A stretch of 64,000 bases of DNA from a bacterium HR19. Its GTDB lineage: Bacteria > Calescibacteriota > Calescibacteriia > Calescibacteriales > Calescibacteriaceae. The translations under genes and the position numbers were made by a program. Where the stretch lies: NCBI GenBank assembly GCA_002898315.1, contig BEHV01000010.1:1-64000 (forward strand). The letters are read 5' to 3'. The notes beneath the pieces were generated by a model. That model was not told the DNA's origin, searched no databases, and saw only the letters and a program-made list of their open reading frames with translations. This document shows, in pieces, positions 43,351 to 52,427 of this stretch (positions within the stretch are counted from its first letter, which is position 1; each line of letters opens with the position of its first letter).

Positions 43351-43665
43351 TTATGTCGCGGACTGCAAGAGTTCGGTTTCCTTTTCTCTTTCCTCTTCTT
43401 TCTCCTTCTCTCTTATATATGATGTATGTCCTACTATTTTATAGACAAAAAATCTTTTCAGCTTTGAGAATGGTCTTCCTTCCTTTATTATAACTATATC
43501 TCCCTCTTTACATTTATTTTCTGGGTCGTGAACAAGGTATTTTTTTACTTTCTTGATGTATTTTCCATATTTGGGATGTTTGAACACTCTCTCAACTGCA
43601 ACCTTTACTGTTTTATCCATTTTTCCAGAAGAAATCACTACTCCTGTGAGTTCCTTTTTTGGCAT
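43351..43665 (-). CDS. rpsQ: 30S ribosomal protein S17
   Basis: The 104-residue protein has the S17 core: [44 protein letters not shown] and [18 protein letters not shown] Glu-rich C-terminal extension (about 20 residues, [13 protein letters not shown]..) is unusual but within known variation. It starts 16 bp downstream of rpsD, an abnormal junction since S17 normally follows L29. Confidence 0.95.
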   Translation of the reverse strand: MPKKELTGVVISSGKMDKTVKVAVERVFKHPKYGKYIKKVKKYLVHDPENKCKEGDIVIIKEGRPFSKLKRFFVYKIVGHTSYIREKEKEEEREKETELLQSAT

Positions 43666-43681
43666 AATTTCTTACACTCCT

Positions 43682-44290
43682 TCATCTTGAATAGAATTCT
43701 ACGATAAGGTTTTCGTCTATTTTCAAGTCAAGGTCTTTTCTTTCTGGCAACCTTATAATTTTTGCTTTGGCTTCATCGTAGCTAACTTCAATCCACGAAG
43801 GAGGTTTTATTATGGGCGACTGTGGCATCAGCTCTTTTTCTACAAGTTCTATCTCATCTCCGATATCAACCAAGTATGAAGGTATATCTACCTTTTTGCC
43901 GTTTACTTTTATTTTACCGTGAGATACAAGTTGTCTTGCGTTTCTTCTTGAGAGAGCGAATCCTGCTCTGAATACAACATTATCTAATCTTCTTTCAAGC
44001 AGTTCTATAAATTTATTACCTGTATTACCTGGGGCTCTCAGAGCCATCTCAAAGAACCTTCTGAACTGCTCCTCTCTCATAAAATAAAACTTTTTGAGTT
44101 TTTGTTTTTCAAATAATCTGACGCCGTAATTAGATAATCTCACAAACCTTTTTGTTCTTCCGTGTTGCCCTGGCGGGAACGGTCTTCTTTCAAAGGGGCA
44201 TTTTTCGGTATAGCATTTTTGTCCTTTTAGGTAGAGTTTCATTCCATATCTTCTGCAATATCTGCAAACCGCATTTTGTTTTATAGCCAT
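43682..44290 (-). CDS. rpsD: 30S ribosomal protein S4
   Basis: The 202-residue protein shows S4 features: an N-terminal zinc-type region (CRYCRRYG.. [11 protein letters not shown]), the RPFPPGQHG segment and the S4 RNA-binding domain with [42 protein letters not shown]. It is a primary 30S assembly protein and can regulate alpha-operon translation. In most bacteria rpoA and rplQ come next; here rpsQ does. Confidence 0.96.
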   Translation of the reverse strand: MAIKQNAVCRYCRRYGMKLYLKGQKCYTEKCPFERRPFPPGQHGRTKRFVRLSNYGVRLFEKQKLKKFYFMREEQFRRFFEMALRAPGNTGNKFIELLERRLDNVVFRAGFALSRRNARQLVSHGKIKVNGKKVDIPSYLVDIGDEIELVEKELMPQSPIIKPPSWIEVSYDEAKAKIIRLPERKDLDLKIDENLIVEFYSR

Positions 44291-44382
44291 CTGATGTCTA
44301 TCCTCCTATTATGAAAGAGAAAACAGATTTAAAAATTTGAAAGGTCTGCAAAAAGAAAGTAAATATTCAGAAAATTTTCCTT

Positions 44383-44760
44383 TTATACTCTTCTTCTTCC
44401 GGGAGCTCTACATCCGTTGTGCGGTATGGGGGTCACATCTCTTATAAGGACTATTTCTATTCCTTCGTTTTCTATTGCTCTTATTGCTGTTTCTCTGCCG
44501 GGACCTGCTCCTTTGACATAGACAGCGCATTTTTCAACTCCGTAGATAGTTTTTGCTTTTTTTGCCGCTTCAGATGCTGCTCTTCCAGCAGCGTAAGGTG
44601 TTCCTTTCTTTGTTCCTTTGAATCCAATTGAGCCGCCAGATGCCCAGCAGAGCACATTTCCATCAAGGTCTGTAAATGAGATAATAGTGTTGTTGAAAGT
44701 TGAGTTTATGTGAGCTATTGCGTATGGAACTTTTTTTATTTTCTTTTTCCTCTGCGCCAT
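44383..44760 (-). CDS. rpsK: 30S ribosomal protein S11
   Basis: The 125-residue protein has [48 protein letters not shown] and [15 protein letters not shown] ending [10 protein letters not shown], canonical S11. It lies 14 bp after rpsM and 92 bp before rpsD in the conserved alpha order. Confidence 0.97.
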   Translation of the reverse strand: MAQRKKKIKKVPYAIAHINSTFNNTIISFTDLDGNVLCWASGGSIGFKGTKKGTPYAAGRAASEAAKKAKTIYGVEKCAVYVKGAGPGRETAIRAIENEGIEIVLIRDVTPIPHNGCRAPGRRRV

Positions 44761-44774
44761 ATTTTCCCTCCTTT

Positions 44775-45155
44775 TTATTTTTTCTTTTTCTTTCTCGCAA
44801 GTATTTTGTGTTTTCTTGGACCTTTTCTTGTTCTTGCGTTGGAGTGAGTTCTTTGCCCTCTCACAGGCAATCCCGCAATATGTCTCAATCCTCTATAACA
44901 TTTTATATCTTTTAACCTCTGGATGTTTTCTGATATTTCTCTTCGCAGGTCTCCTTCAAGTTTTATGCCCAACCTCTCAACTACTGAGTTTATCTTCGCA
45001 ATATCTTCTTCTGTTAGGTCTTTTATTCTTTTCTGATAATCTATTCCTGCCAGTGAAGCTATCTCAAAAGCCGTGTGATTTCCTATCCCGAATATATCAG
45101 ATAAACCGGGGATTATTTTTTTTCTATCAAGTATATCTCTTCCAAGTATTCTCAT
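44775..45155 (-). CDS. rpsM: 30S ribosomal protein S13
   Basis: The 126-residue protein contains the S13 core [33 protein letters not shown] and [31 protein letters not shown]. It contacts the 50S through bridge B1. It begins 6 bp after rpmJ and precedes rpsK in the usual alpha-operon order. Confidence 0.96.
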   Translation of the reverse strand: MRILGRDILDRKKIIPGLSDIFGIGNHTAFEIASLAGIDYQKRIKDLTEEDIAKINSVVERLGIKLEGDLRREISENIQRLKDIKCYRGLRHIAGLPVRGQRTHSNARTRKGPRKHKILARKKKKK

Positions 45156-45161
45156 ATCTTT

Positions 45162-45275
45162 TTACCCCTGTCTTTGCTTGTGTTTTGGATTATTGCAAAT
45201 TATATATACTCTGTTTTTTCTTCTTATGACTCTGCAATCCGCGCATCTTTTCTTTACAGATGCTCTTACTTTCAT
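45162..45275 (-). CDS. rpmJ: 50S ribosomal protein L36
   Basis: A 37-codon minus-strand gene (start ATG 45275, stop TAA at 45162-45164) encodes [20 protein letters not shown] followed by [17 protein letters not shown]. The C-x2-C and C-x4-H pattern is the L36 zinc ribbon. It is too short for most ORF callers but sits between infA and rpsM, the expected position. Confidence 0.93.
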   Translation of the reverse strand: MKVRASVKKRCADCRVIRRKNRVYIICNNPKHKQRQG

Positions 45276-45378
45276 ATCTCCTTTACCCCAGAGATAAATG
45301 ATAAAAACCTTTTTTAATCAGCTTGCATATCAAAACTCAATTTTCAAAACTTTATGACTTCATATCTTCCATCAGAAG

Positions 45379-45618
45379 CTAATCTTCTTTCTTCGTCTGT
45401 TCGGAATATCTCCATACTATTCTGCCTTTTGTCAGGTCATACGGAGAAATCTCTACTTCAACTGTATCTCCGACTCCTATTTTTATATAATTTTTTTTCA
45501 TACTACCTGATGGATATGCTAAAATGATCTTCCCGTTTTCAAGTTCAACCCTGAAAAATCCTCTGCTCGCTTCAATGACTCTGCCTTTAAATTTCAATAT
45601 GTCCTTTTTGGAATCCAT
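45379..45618 (-). CDS. infA: translation initiation factor IF-1
   Basis: The 79-residue S1-like OB-fold reads LKFKGRVIEASRGFFRVELENGKIILAYPSG then NYIKIGVGDTVEVEISPYDLTKGRIVWRYSE, all typical of IF-1. It blocks the A site during initiation. It stands first in the minus-strand ribosomal cluster. Some N-terminal residues (MDSKKDI) differ from common IF-1 starts. Confidence 0.95.
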   Translation of the reverse strand: MDSKKDILKFKGRVIEASRGFFRVELENGKIILAYPSGSMKKNYIKIGVGDTVEVEISPYDLTKGRIVWRYSEQTKKED

Positions 45619-45679
45619 AAGAAGTTATTCATTTCATTTAAAACAAATTCTTTGATTTAACATTAAAGTATAATTTAAG

Positions 45680-47503
45680 ATGATATTCAAAATACTTGAA
45701 ATAAATCAGAATTTGTTTCTTTGGTCAGGTGTTGTTGTAATACTTTTCATAGCTCTTTTAAGCTGGTTGATATTCAAATATTCCCCTGTTGTGTTAAAAA
45801 CCACATTAGGTTTTTTCCTTTTTTCGCTTGCGATACTCGTCTCTTCACTTTTTATCGGTGTCATAGCTTTGAAGAACTTTATAAGAGATTGGGAAAAATA
45901 TGAAATAAGCCGACTTAAAGAAGGTGCTTTCGTAATAATTGAAAGAAGAAAAAGTTCCCACTCTACTATTTTAGAGAGGTTTTCTGAAAATCCAGAAGGA
46001 ATAATTAATGACCCCTTCGCAAAAACTATACTTGACTTTTTAGCGATAGGAGATAAAGACGGCAAAATAATCAGAGCAAATAAAGATATATTGGAAAAAG
46101 TAAATCTCCCATCAGAAAATCCTCAAACAGTTTTTGTTGATACGAAAGATGGTCCTTACATGATCACATTTCAACTATCAAAAGATAAAAGTAGCTCAAT
46201 CGTTGTCGGTGAAAAATTGGAGCTGAGGTTAATTCCAACTCTGATTGATATGCTTTCGGCAAAAGATGCTATCGTGTTGAAAAAAGAAGAGAAATCAGAA
46301 AGTAAAAAATCAATAATCTCCAACGCAGAAGTAGAACTCGGAGATTTCAAAATTGTCATATTCCCCCAAGATGAAAGCATAATTTCTCTCCTCCAGAAGA
46401 TAACTAAAAATGTTTCAAGAGGAATAATTTTTGTGATAGGGATTTCACTTGTGTTCTTTGCTGTACTTTCTCTATCTTACATAAGAAAACCACTTTTACA
46501 TCTTATAAATGGTTCGGAAGAGGTGGAAAGGGGCAACTTTGAGTATGAAATAAGATATGAAGCAAAGGGAGATATAGGTAAGCTTATTCAGACATTCAAC
46601 AACATGATAAAAGGATTGAGAAGAAGAGACGCTCAGATAAAATATAGAAACGACCTTCTCAGTGCCATAAGAGAGGTTGGAGGTTCAATACTGAACGAAT
46701 ACGATAAAGAAAAGATATTTCAGATATGTGTTGATATAGCAGGAACAAAAACAAACTCAAAATGTGCTATATTCTATGACGGGAAAGCAAAATTTTCTCA
46801 GGAGTTATCAGTTTCGGAAGATGATGTCAAAAAAATTCAAGATGGAGAAGTAATAGTAAAGGATGGGCATTACATAATCGCCTACGAAATATCTGCGGTC
46901 CGCGAAGGAGAGAAAATAGTATACGGAAAATTTGTTGCAGAAAGGGAAAGAGTTTTCATTCCAGAAGAAAAAGAGTTCTTCAATTCTCTCCTGAATTATA
47001 TCTCCTCTGCTTGTCAGAGAAGTGATTATGTTCTCAAACTCAAACTTATGCAGTCCCTTGACAGTTTGACAGGGCTTTTCAACTCGGGTTTCTTCAAATC
47101 TGCTGTAAAAAGAGAAACATCTATAATGAAGAGATTTCAAAGGCACTACGCTGTCGTTATAATTGAGATAGAAAATTCAAAAGAGATTATAGAGAAGTTC
47201 GGATATATCATATGGGAAGACATAATAAAATCGATCGCCATCATAATGAGAAAGTCGGTGAGAGCTTATGATGTTGCTGCGAGAATATCACAAGATAAGT
47301 TTGCTCTTTTACTTCCGAACACTGAATTCAAAAACGCAAAGGTTGTTGAAGAGAGAATAAGGACACAAATCATATCTGCTCCCGAAATCCCATCTTTGCC
47401 AGACCTTGAACTGAAAGTAAAAGTAGAATCATTTGCCACAGACAATCAAGACCCAGAAGAAATAATCAGAAAGGTTGAGGAAAAATCATCGGAGCAAGTG
47501 TAA
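45680..47503 (+). CDS. membrane sensor with HAMP, GAF and degenerate GGDEF domain
   Basis: The 607-residue protein has two N-terminal membrane segments (about 14-33 and 40-64), a sensor region (to about 247), a third membrane segment (about 250-272) and a HAMP domain (KPLLHLINGSEEVERGNFEYEI..). A GAF-like domain (about 335-445) and a GGDEF-fold domain from QSLDSLTGLFNS follow. The active-site GGDEF is replaced by SQDKF (AARISQDKFALLLPN) and the metal-binding Asp region is altered (IEIENSKEIIE). Diguanylate cyclase activity is therefore unlikely; it may bind GTP or c-di-GMP or act as a scaffold. TATAAT ends five bases before the ATG. Confidence 0.83.
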   Translation: MIFKILEINQNLFLWSGVVVILFIALLSWLIFKYSPVVLKTTLGFFLFSLAILVSSLFIGVIALKNFIRDWEKYEISRLKEGAFVIIERRKSSHSTILERFSENPEGIINDPFAKTILDFLAIGDKDGKIIRANKDILEKVNLPSENPQTVFVDTKDGPYMITFQLSKDKSSSIVVGEKLELRLIPTLIDMLSAKDAIVLKKEEKSESKKSIISNAEVELGDFKIVIFPQDESIISLLQKITKNVSRGIIFVIGISLVFFAVLSLSYIRKPLLHLINGSEEVERGNFEYEIRYEAKGDIGKLIQTFNNMIKGLRRRDAQIKYRNDLLSAIREVGGSILNEYDKEKIFQICVDIAGTKTNSKCAIFYDGKAKFSQELSVSEDDVKKIQDGEVIVKDGHYIIAYEISAVREGEKIVYGKFVAERERVFIPEEKEFFNSLLNYISSACQRSDYVLKLKLMQSLDSLTGLFNSGFFKSAVKRETSIMKRFQRHYAVVIIEIENSKEIIEKFGYIIWEDIIKSIAIIMRKSVRAYDVAARISQDKFALLLPNTEFKNAKVVEERIRTQIISAPEIPSLPDLELKVKVESFATDNQDPEEIIRKVEEKSSEQV

Positions 47504-47513
47504 TCTATCAAAA

Positions 47514-48236
47514 ATGAAAACCGCAGGAGATATGTTTCTTTTTCTCATCAGAGTTATAAGAAAAACACCAAGAATTGATATTTTTCATTTTTTGGCGATA
47601 CTCTGTGGAATAATGATTGAATCTCTGCCAGTTATTTTAATTTTTGGTGTATCAATAGGAGCAAGCATAGGGCTTCAATTTGTCATATCTCTTAAAGTTG
47701 TTGGAGCAGAATCTATGTCTCCGTATTTTTCAGGTATGGCTATACTGCGTGAGATAGGACCTATGGTAGCTGGCTCACAGGTTCTTATAAGGTCGGGCAC
47801 AAGGATTGTTTCTCAGATAGCATCTATGAAAGATAGAGGGATTCTCACCGCAATAGAGGTTTTTCCGCTTGATTCATTTCTTTTCGTTGTTGTCCCGAGG
47901 TTCTGGGCTATTGTTATTGCGACATTTCTTTACCTTCCCATAGCGAATGCGGTGTGCATTCTTTCTTCTGCTTTTTTGACAGCGAATTTATTTGGTGTCT
48001 CTTGGGGTGAAATATGGAACGGTTTGGAAAAATCAGGAGATATCATAGATATACTCATTGGGTTTTTAAAGTGTGGTATAATAGGTATATCTAATGCTCT
48101 CTTCGTGACATATTATGGATGGACAGCAAAGGAAGGAGCGGAGGGAACATCAAAAGCCATGCAAAAAGCAATAAGCTATTCAGTAGTTTATGCTATCGCA
48201 ATAAATTATTCCATCTCTCTCATATTTTATGAATAG
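47514..48236 (+). CDS. MlaE-family ABC permease (phospholipid/organic solvent transporter type)
   Basis: The protein of about 240 residues has five to six membrane helices and the MlaE/YrbE signature segments: SMSPYFSGMAILREIGPMVAGSQVLIRSGTRIVSQIASMKDRGILTAIEVFPLDSF. It also has VVPRFWAIVIATFLYLPIAN. The family moves phospholipids between membranes with an ATPase and an MCE protein, neither of which is adjacent. The start is taken as ATG 47514 (MKTAGDMFLF); an earlier in-frame start would overlap the upstream gene by about 30 bases. Confidence 0.85.
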   Translation: MKTAGDMFLFLIRVIRKTPRIDIFHFLAILCGIMIESLPVILIFGVSIGASIGLQFVISLKVVGAESMSPYFSGMAILREIGPMVAGSQVLIRSGTRIVSQIASMKDRGILTAIEVFPLDSFLFVVVPRFWAIVIATFLYLPIANAVCILSSAFLTANLFGVSWGEIWNGLEKSGDIIDILIGFLKCGIIGISNALFVTYYGWTAKEGAEGTSKAMQKAISYSVVYAIAINYSISLIFYE

Positions 48237-48411
48237 AACCCTGAATTCTTTTTTCTTCCTTTTGTCTCAAAAAAGATAAAATTTACCACAAATGAGAAAT
48301 TAAGAAGCAAATTATAACCGGTAGATGTTTTTGGCACAGAATAACAGAAAGAAGCCATAAATTTTATAAATATGGAACATTTTTTGCATATTCCTAAGGG
48401 GGTGAGAAAAG

Positions 48412-49594
48412 ATGAAAAAGATAGTGATTCTTGGAGGAGGAACAGGAGGAGTAGTTGTCGCAACGCGATTGTCTAAATATCTTCATCAGGAGATAATTTC
48501 GGAAAAGGTAAAAATCTTCCTTGTTGATAAAAACAAAAATCACGAATTCAGACCTTCTTACCTCTGGGTTGCAACGGGAAATAAGAAATCCAGAAGATAT
48601 ATCAAGACCACTTGAATTTTTAAGAAATAAAAGAATAGAATTTATAAACTCAGGGGTAGTTGAAATTGATCCAGATAAGCAGAAGGTTTATCTTGAAGGA
48701 GAAAACAGAAAAGAGCTTGATTACGATTACCTTGTTATTTCTCTGGGAACAGAACTCAGACCTGAGAAGACATCGGGTATAGAAAGAACTTACCATGCTT
48801 GGGAACTTAAAGATTCAATACGGCTAAAAAGCGCACTGGCAAATTTTAAGGGTGGGAAGGTTGTTGTTGGTCCTGTTGAGCCATTTTACAGATGTTCTCC
48901 TGCTCCTTTTGAACTTGCCTTTATGATAAGATATATCAGTGAACAAAGAGGAATATCAGAAAAAACAGATATAACTGTGATTCATCCGTGGGCTGAACCT
49001 ATGCAACCTTTCGGACCTTTTATGGTATCTGCTTTTAAAGCTTTTCTTGAGCAGTTTAAAGTAAAATTTGAAGGGAACTTTTATACAAGTGAAATAAAAG
49101 ATGGTAGGATAGTTTCAAAAGATGGTAAAGAAATTCAGTATGACCTTGCTATTATTATTCCTGCGCATGAGCCAGCTAAACCGGTTTATACTAATCCAAA
49201 ACTCAGGAACCAAAACGCAGATGGATACATGCTCATTGATAAAAAAACTCTGAGACATCCCGAATATAGGAATGTATTTGGAATAGGTGATATAATTTCA
49301 AGAAGTTTAGGAATAGGTATGGCAGGAGTTTTTGCTCATTTTGAAGGAGATTTTGTAGCTTCTCAAATTGTAGATGAAATAAAAGGTTCTTTCCTTGGTA
49401 TGACATATAATAAGTCAGGATTATGTGTTATGGATGTCGGATATCTTGGGGCTGGAGTATTTTGTGATTTCTCAAAAGTTATAGATGGTCTTGCTCAGTA
49501 CCCTGATTGCTGGATGCTCGGCGGTATGAAAGCTTTCAGGGGACTAAAAGTTGCTTTTGAGAAAATGTGGTTTGCTCAGATATTTGGAAAGTAA
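48412..49594 (+). pseudogene. sulfide:quinone-oxidoreductase-like flavoprotein gene with +1 frameshift
   Basis: Frame one (48412-48615) encodes MKKIVILGGGTGGVVVATRL then NHEFRPSYLWVATG. At about 48571-48590 the rest of the protein moves to the +1 frame: REIRNPEDISRPLEFLRNK.. to 49594, with YRCSPAPFELAFMIR, YTNPKLRN, GIGDIISRS and a C-terminal CVMDVGYLGAGVF. The joined product, about 395 residues, matches FAD-dependent SQR-type oxidoreductases of the archaeal/thermophile group, which oxidise sulfide or similar reductants into the quinone pool. A single-base change would restore one frame. Strong GGGGGTGAG lies before the first ATG. Sequencing error or real loss cannot be told apart here. Confidence 0.8.
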
Positions 49595-49630
49595 AAAATT
49601 TTGAAATTCTAAAAAAGGAGGGAAAAAACA

Positions 49631-50077
49631 ATGGAAATAAAAATAGAGGGGATTAGAGAAGAAGAGGCAAAGAAGATAAGTGAGCTATTCAAAAAAATAG
49701 CCGAAAATAAAGATAGTATTGAAACAGTCCTTGATGTTATTGAAAAACTCAGAGAAACAGGATTACTGGCTGCTATATCTGCTTTGGCGGAGGGAGCTGA
49801 AGAAGGGTTCAATTCGGTGGCAAAACCAGAACTTATGGCGTCAATAGCAAATGCAATGATAGTTTTTTGGATGTTAGGAAATATGAGCCATCCTATGCTT
49901 TTTGAAGTTGCTCAGAAACTTCCTTATGCTCTGAACAAATCATTTGAAGAAATCAAAAAAATCAAGGAAGAAGGAAAAGAAAAACCATCTTTATTCAAAA
50001 TCTTCAAGATGATAAAAAGCCAGGAATTCTACTATGCGCTGAAACTTATTCACTCTATATTAACTCACCTTCATTAA
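49631..50077 (+). CDS. DUF1641-family protein, partner of the SQR-like gene
   Basis: The 148-residue protein has LKETGLLAAISALAEGAEEGFNS-like and MASIANAMIVFWMLGNMSHPMLFEVAQKLPYALNKSFEEIKK segments, typical of DUF1641. Members are often found beside sulfide:quinone or formate dehydrogenase genes and are thought to help anchor or assemble them. A run of AAAAAGGAGGG precedes the ATG and the gene lies 36 bp after the SQR-like gene. Predicted amphipathic helices would lie on the membrane surface. Confidence 0.78.
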   Translation: MEIKIEGIREEEAKKISELFKKIAENKDSIETVLDVIEKLRETGLLAAISALAEGAEEGFNSVAKPELMASIANAMIVFWMLGNMSHPMLFEVAQKLPYALNKSFEEIKKIKEEGKEKPSLFKIFKMIKSQEFYYALKLIHSILTHLH

Positions 50078-50168
50078 CTCATCCTCAAGATAGCAATACT
50101 GAAAAAGTGGAAACAAAATTCAAGATTCAAACAGAGAAAATTTGCTCCTTGTATGAGTAATATTTATT

Positions 50169-51155
50169 TTGGATACCTCTGTGGAGATAAAAGGTATAAA
50201 AGGTGTCTTTGTATACGGAGATAAAGTTCTGATAAAATGTGAAACTTCTGGTGGAGAGACCTCATTTTCAATACCTATAATAAACTTCCCGTATTTTGCG
50301 TATATCATTCAAGAAGCCAAAGAGAAGATAAAAGAACTCAACCCTCTCCCAAATCTGAAAATTCAAGATGAAATCTCTCTCCTCAACATATACCTTACCT
50401 ATGCGATACCTCATAAAATTTCGGGAGATGAAAGAACTTTCAGAAGGAAGATGAGAGAGATTTTTGAGTTCCAAAAAAATCAAGGTTTTATAAACAGAGT
50501 AATAGTGGTTCAATCTATTCTTGATAAGCTTTCAAAACCACGCACTTACCTTGAAATAGGGGTTGAGAGAGGATACACATTTTATCAGATTCAAGCCGAG
50601 AAAAAAATTGCAGTTGACCCGGAATTCAAAATACCGGGTGGATTTAAAAACACAGAAAGCGAGATTTTCTTTCAGGTCACAAGTGATGAGTTCTTTGAAA
50701 AGTACGCCGAAGATTTCAGGGAAAACCCCTTTGATGTTGTTCTTGTAGATGGACTTCACACTTTTGAGCAATCAATAAAAGATGTTGAAAATGCCCTGAA
50801 ATTCCTTTCCCCGCGCGGAGTAATTGTTATGCACGATTGCCTCCCGAAAAATTATCCATCATCTCTTAAATCTCTTGAAGATGCGGTGAAGCATCCCGAA
50901 TTTGATGGCTCATGGAGTGGTGATGTATACAAAACAATAATATACCTCAGAGCAAAAAGAAAAGACCTTTTTGTGGCTGTTGTAGATTCTGATCACGGAG
51001 TGGGAATTATAAGATACGGCGAACCAGAAAACATGATTGACATTGAAGAAAGTGAAATTGAGCAGATTGATTTCTTTGAGCTGATGAAAAGAAAGGAAGA
51101 ACTCCTTAACATCAAACCCCCTGATTGGTTTAAAACATGGATTGAAACATTATAG
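50169..51155 (+). CDS. SAM-dependent methyltransferase-like protein (Methyltransf_24 type)
   Basis: The 328-residue product has an N-terminal region of about 115 residues with no clear family. A Rossmann methyltransferase fold then shows YLEIGVERGYTFYQIQA (SAM-binding loop), KIAVDPEF, FDVVLVDGLHTFEQSIKDVENAL, and LSPRGVIVMHDCLPKN. The VLVDGLHTFEQ and MHDCLP motifs are typical of Methyltransf_24 proteins near glycan or surface-sugar genes. The start appears to be TTG, with TAATAT five bases before it, consistent with the leaderless pattern. Substrate unknown. Confidence 0.75.
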   Translation: MDTSVEIKGIKGVFVYGDKVLIKCETSGGETSFSIPIINFPYFAYIIQEAKEKIKELNPLPNLKIQDEISLLNIYLTYAIPHKISGDERTFRRKMREIFEFQKNQGFINRVIVVQSILDKLSKPRTYLEIGVERGYTFYQIQAEKKIAVDPEFKIPGGFKNTESEIFFQVTSDEFFEKYAEDFRENPFDVVLVDGLHTFEQSIKDVENALKFLSPRGVIVMHDCLPKNYPSSLKSLEDAVKHPEFDGSWSGDVYKTIIYLRAKRKDLFVAVVDSDHGVGIIRYGEPENMIDIEESEIEQIDFFELMKRKEELLNIKPPDWFKTWIETL

Positions 51156-51201
51156 TGTAAATTCAAAACAAAAATTTATTTGTAGATATTAAAATTTTCT
51201 T

Positions 51202-51924
51202 ATGGATCAGATTGATGAGTCAAAGATAAGGACTTTCTTCGCTTTGCTTTTTGTCTTTGCGGTTATCATAGTAATCCTATCAAACACAAAATATGATTTT
51301 TATTCGGCGGAAGAACTTTATTCAAAGGGAGTAGAACTATATAAAAGCGGAAAATATTTTGAAGCAATTCAGAAGATGAACGAGATAATAGAAAAAATTC
51401 CAAGCTATCAAAAAGCTTATATTTTGAAAGGTAAAGCATATACCAAACTTTACCTTGAACATAGATCAAGGAACTTTTCAGGCGCGTATAGAGGAGAAGA
51501 TTTTCTCGCACTGGCAAAATTCAACTTTGATATTGCAAATAAAATAAAAGATAACGCGGTAGCACATTACTATCTTGGACTCATTTATTACTGGATAAAC
51601 GATATTCAGAAATCTATTTTCCATGCCAGCAAATCTTTTGCTCTTGATCCCAAAATGGAAGAGAGTCAAAAGCTACTTGTAAACCTCCTGAAAATTTATG
51701 TTCAAAGAATTCAAAGTGAGAAAGCAATGAGAAGAATTAGAGAAAAAACAGAGAATCTGATATTTTCTGATGAAAGCGAATATTCCGAAGAACATGAAGA
51801 TTACCTTCTCCTTTACGATGGTTTTGATAAAACAATATTAGATGACGATGATGATGACGGCGACGATGACGATGAAATTGAAAAAGATGAATGGAATTAT
51901 GAATTGAATACATTTGACGAATGA
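51202..51924 (+). CDS. membrane-anchored TPR protein with acidic tail
   Basis: The 240-residue protein has an N-terminal hydrophobic segment (FFALLFVFAVIIVILS), then tetratricopeptide-like repeats. One reads ELYSKGVELYKSGKYFEAIQKMNEIIEKIPSYQKAYILKGKAY and another FNFDIANKIKDNAVAHYYLGLIYYWINDIQKSIFHASKSFALDP. The C-terminus contains a run of nearly continuous Asp with few interruptions, then a Glu/Trp-rich end. It likely faces the periplasm as a protein-binding scaffold. TAAAAT ends six bases before the ATG. Confidence 0.8.
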   Translation: MDQIDESKIRTFFALLFVFAVIIVILSNTKYDFYSAEELYSKGVELYKSGKYFEAIQKMNEIIEKIPSYQKAYILKGKAYTKLYLEHRSRNFSGAYRGEDFLALAKFNFDIANKIKDNAVAHYYLGLIYYWINDIQKSIFHASKSFALDPKMEESQKLLVNLLKIYVQRIQSEKAMRRIREKTENLIFSDESEYSEEHEDYLLLYDGFDKTILDDDDDDGDDDDEIEKDEWNYELNTFDE

Positions 51925-51930
51925 GAACAT

Positions 51931-52380
51931 TCAGAAATCCTGCCATAAACCATTTTTCAGTATGCACGAACTTACTCCTCCCGTGGGAGAAATCACAGAA
52001 AAAGCTAAAAAATCATCTCCACATCTTATGTATATAGCTCCAGATATATCTTTGAGACCTTTTGGAGAGAAATTGTATGATGTTTTTTGCGAAGGAATTC
52101 CCTTTTCATTTGAGCAAGCTTTATAATTTACCGCAGGAGTTTCCAACTTGAAATTATGTCTGAAAATTTTCTTCTTCTCGCCGTATTGAATTTCTATCTC
52201 TCTTTCTGAAAAATTTATTTTTGATTCTCCATATTTTAAAGACATAACTTTTGCTGATGAGATGAGTTTTTCAATAAAGCTTTTTGTGAATTTTGGAGAG
52301 CAGGAATCTTTTGTCTTTATAACTCCCAGAACCAAAAATGGAAGTATTACAAATGGTATCAGTAATCTTAAAATCACCAT
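51931..52380 (-). CDS. secreted or membrane-anchored protein, possibly pseudopilin-related
   Basis: The 149-residue product has one N-terminal hydrophobic helix (VILRLLIPFVILPFLVLGVI) without a preceding prepilin Gly-Phe cleavage site, then a beta-rich domain with paired cysteines. Size and layout recall minor pseudopilins such as GspH, but no signature is visible, so this remains a guess. TATAGA ends six bases before the ATG. Convergent with the TPR gene, which ends six bases away. Confidence 0.5.
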   Translation of the reverse strand: MVILRLLIPFVILPFLVLGVIKTKDSCSPKFTKSFIEKLISSAKVMSLKYGESKINFSEREIEIQYGEKKKIFRHNFKLETPAVNYKACSNEKGIPSQKTSYNFSPKGLKDISGAIYIRCGDDFLAFSVISPTGGVSSCILKNGLWQDF

Positions 52381-52427
52381 AATTTATCTATATCTAAAAA
52401 CAAATTTAGGGAGGAATTTTTGATATT

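Noticed and set aside
51840..51880. GAT/GAC-rich stretch as a microsatellite outside coding DNA
   Set aside because: It is in frame and encodes the acidic tail of the TPR protein.
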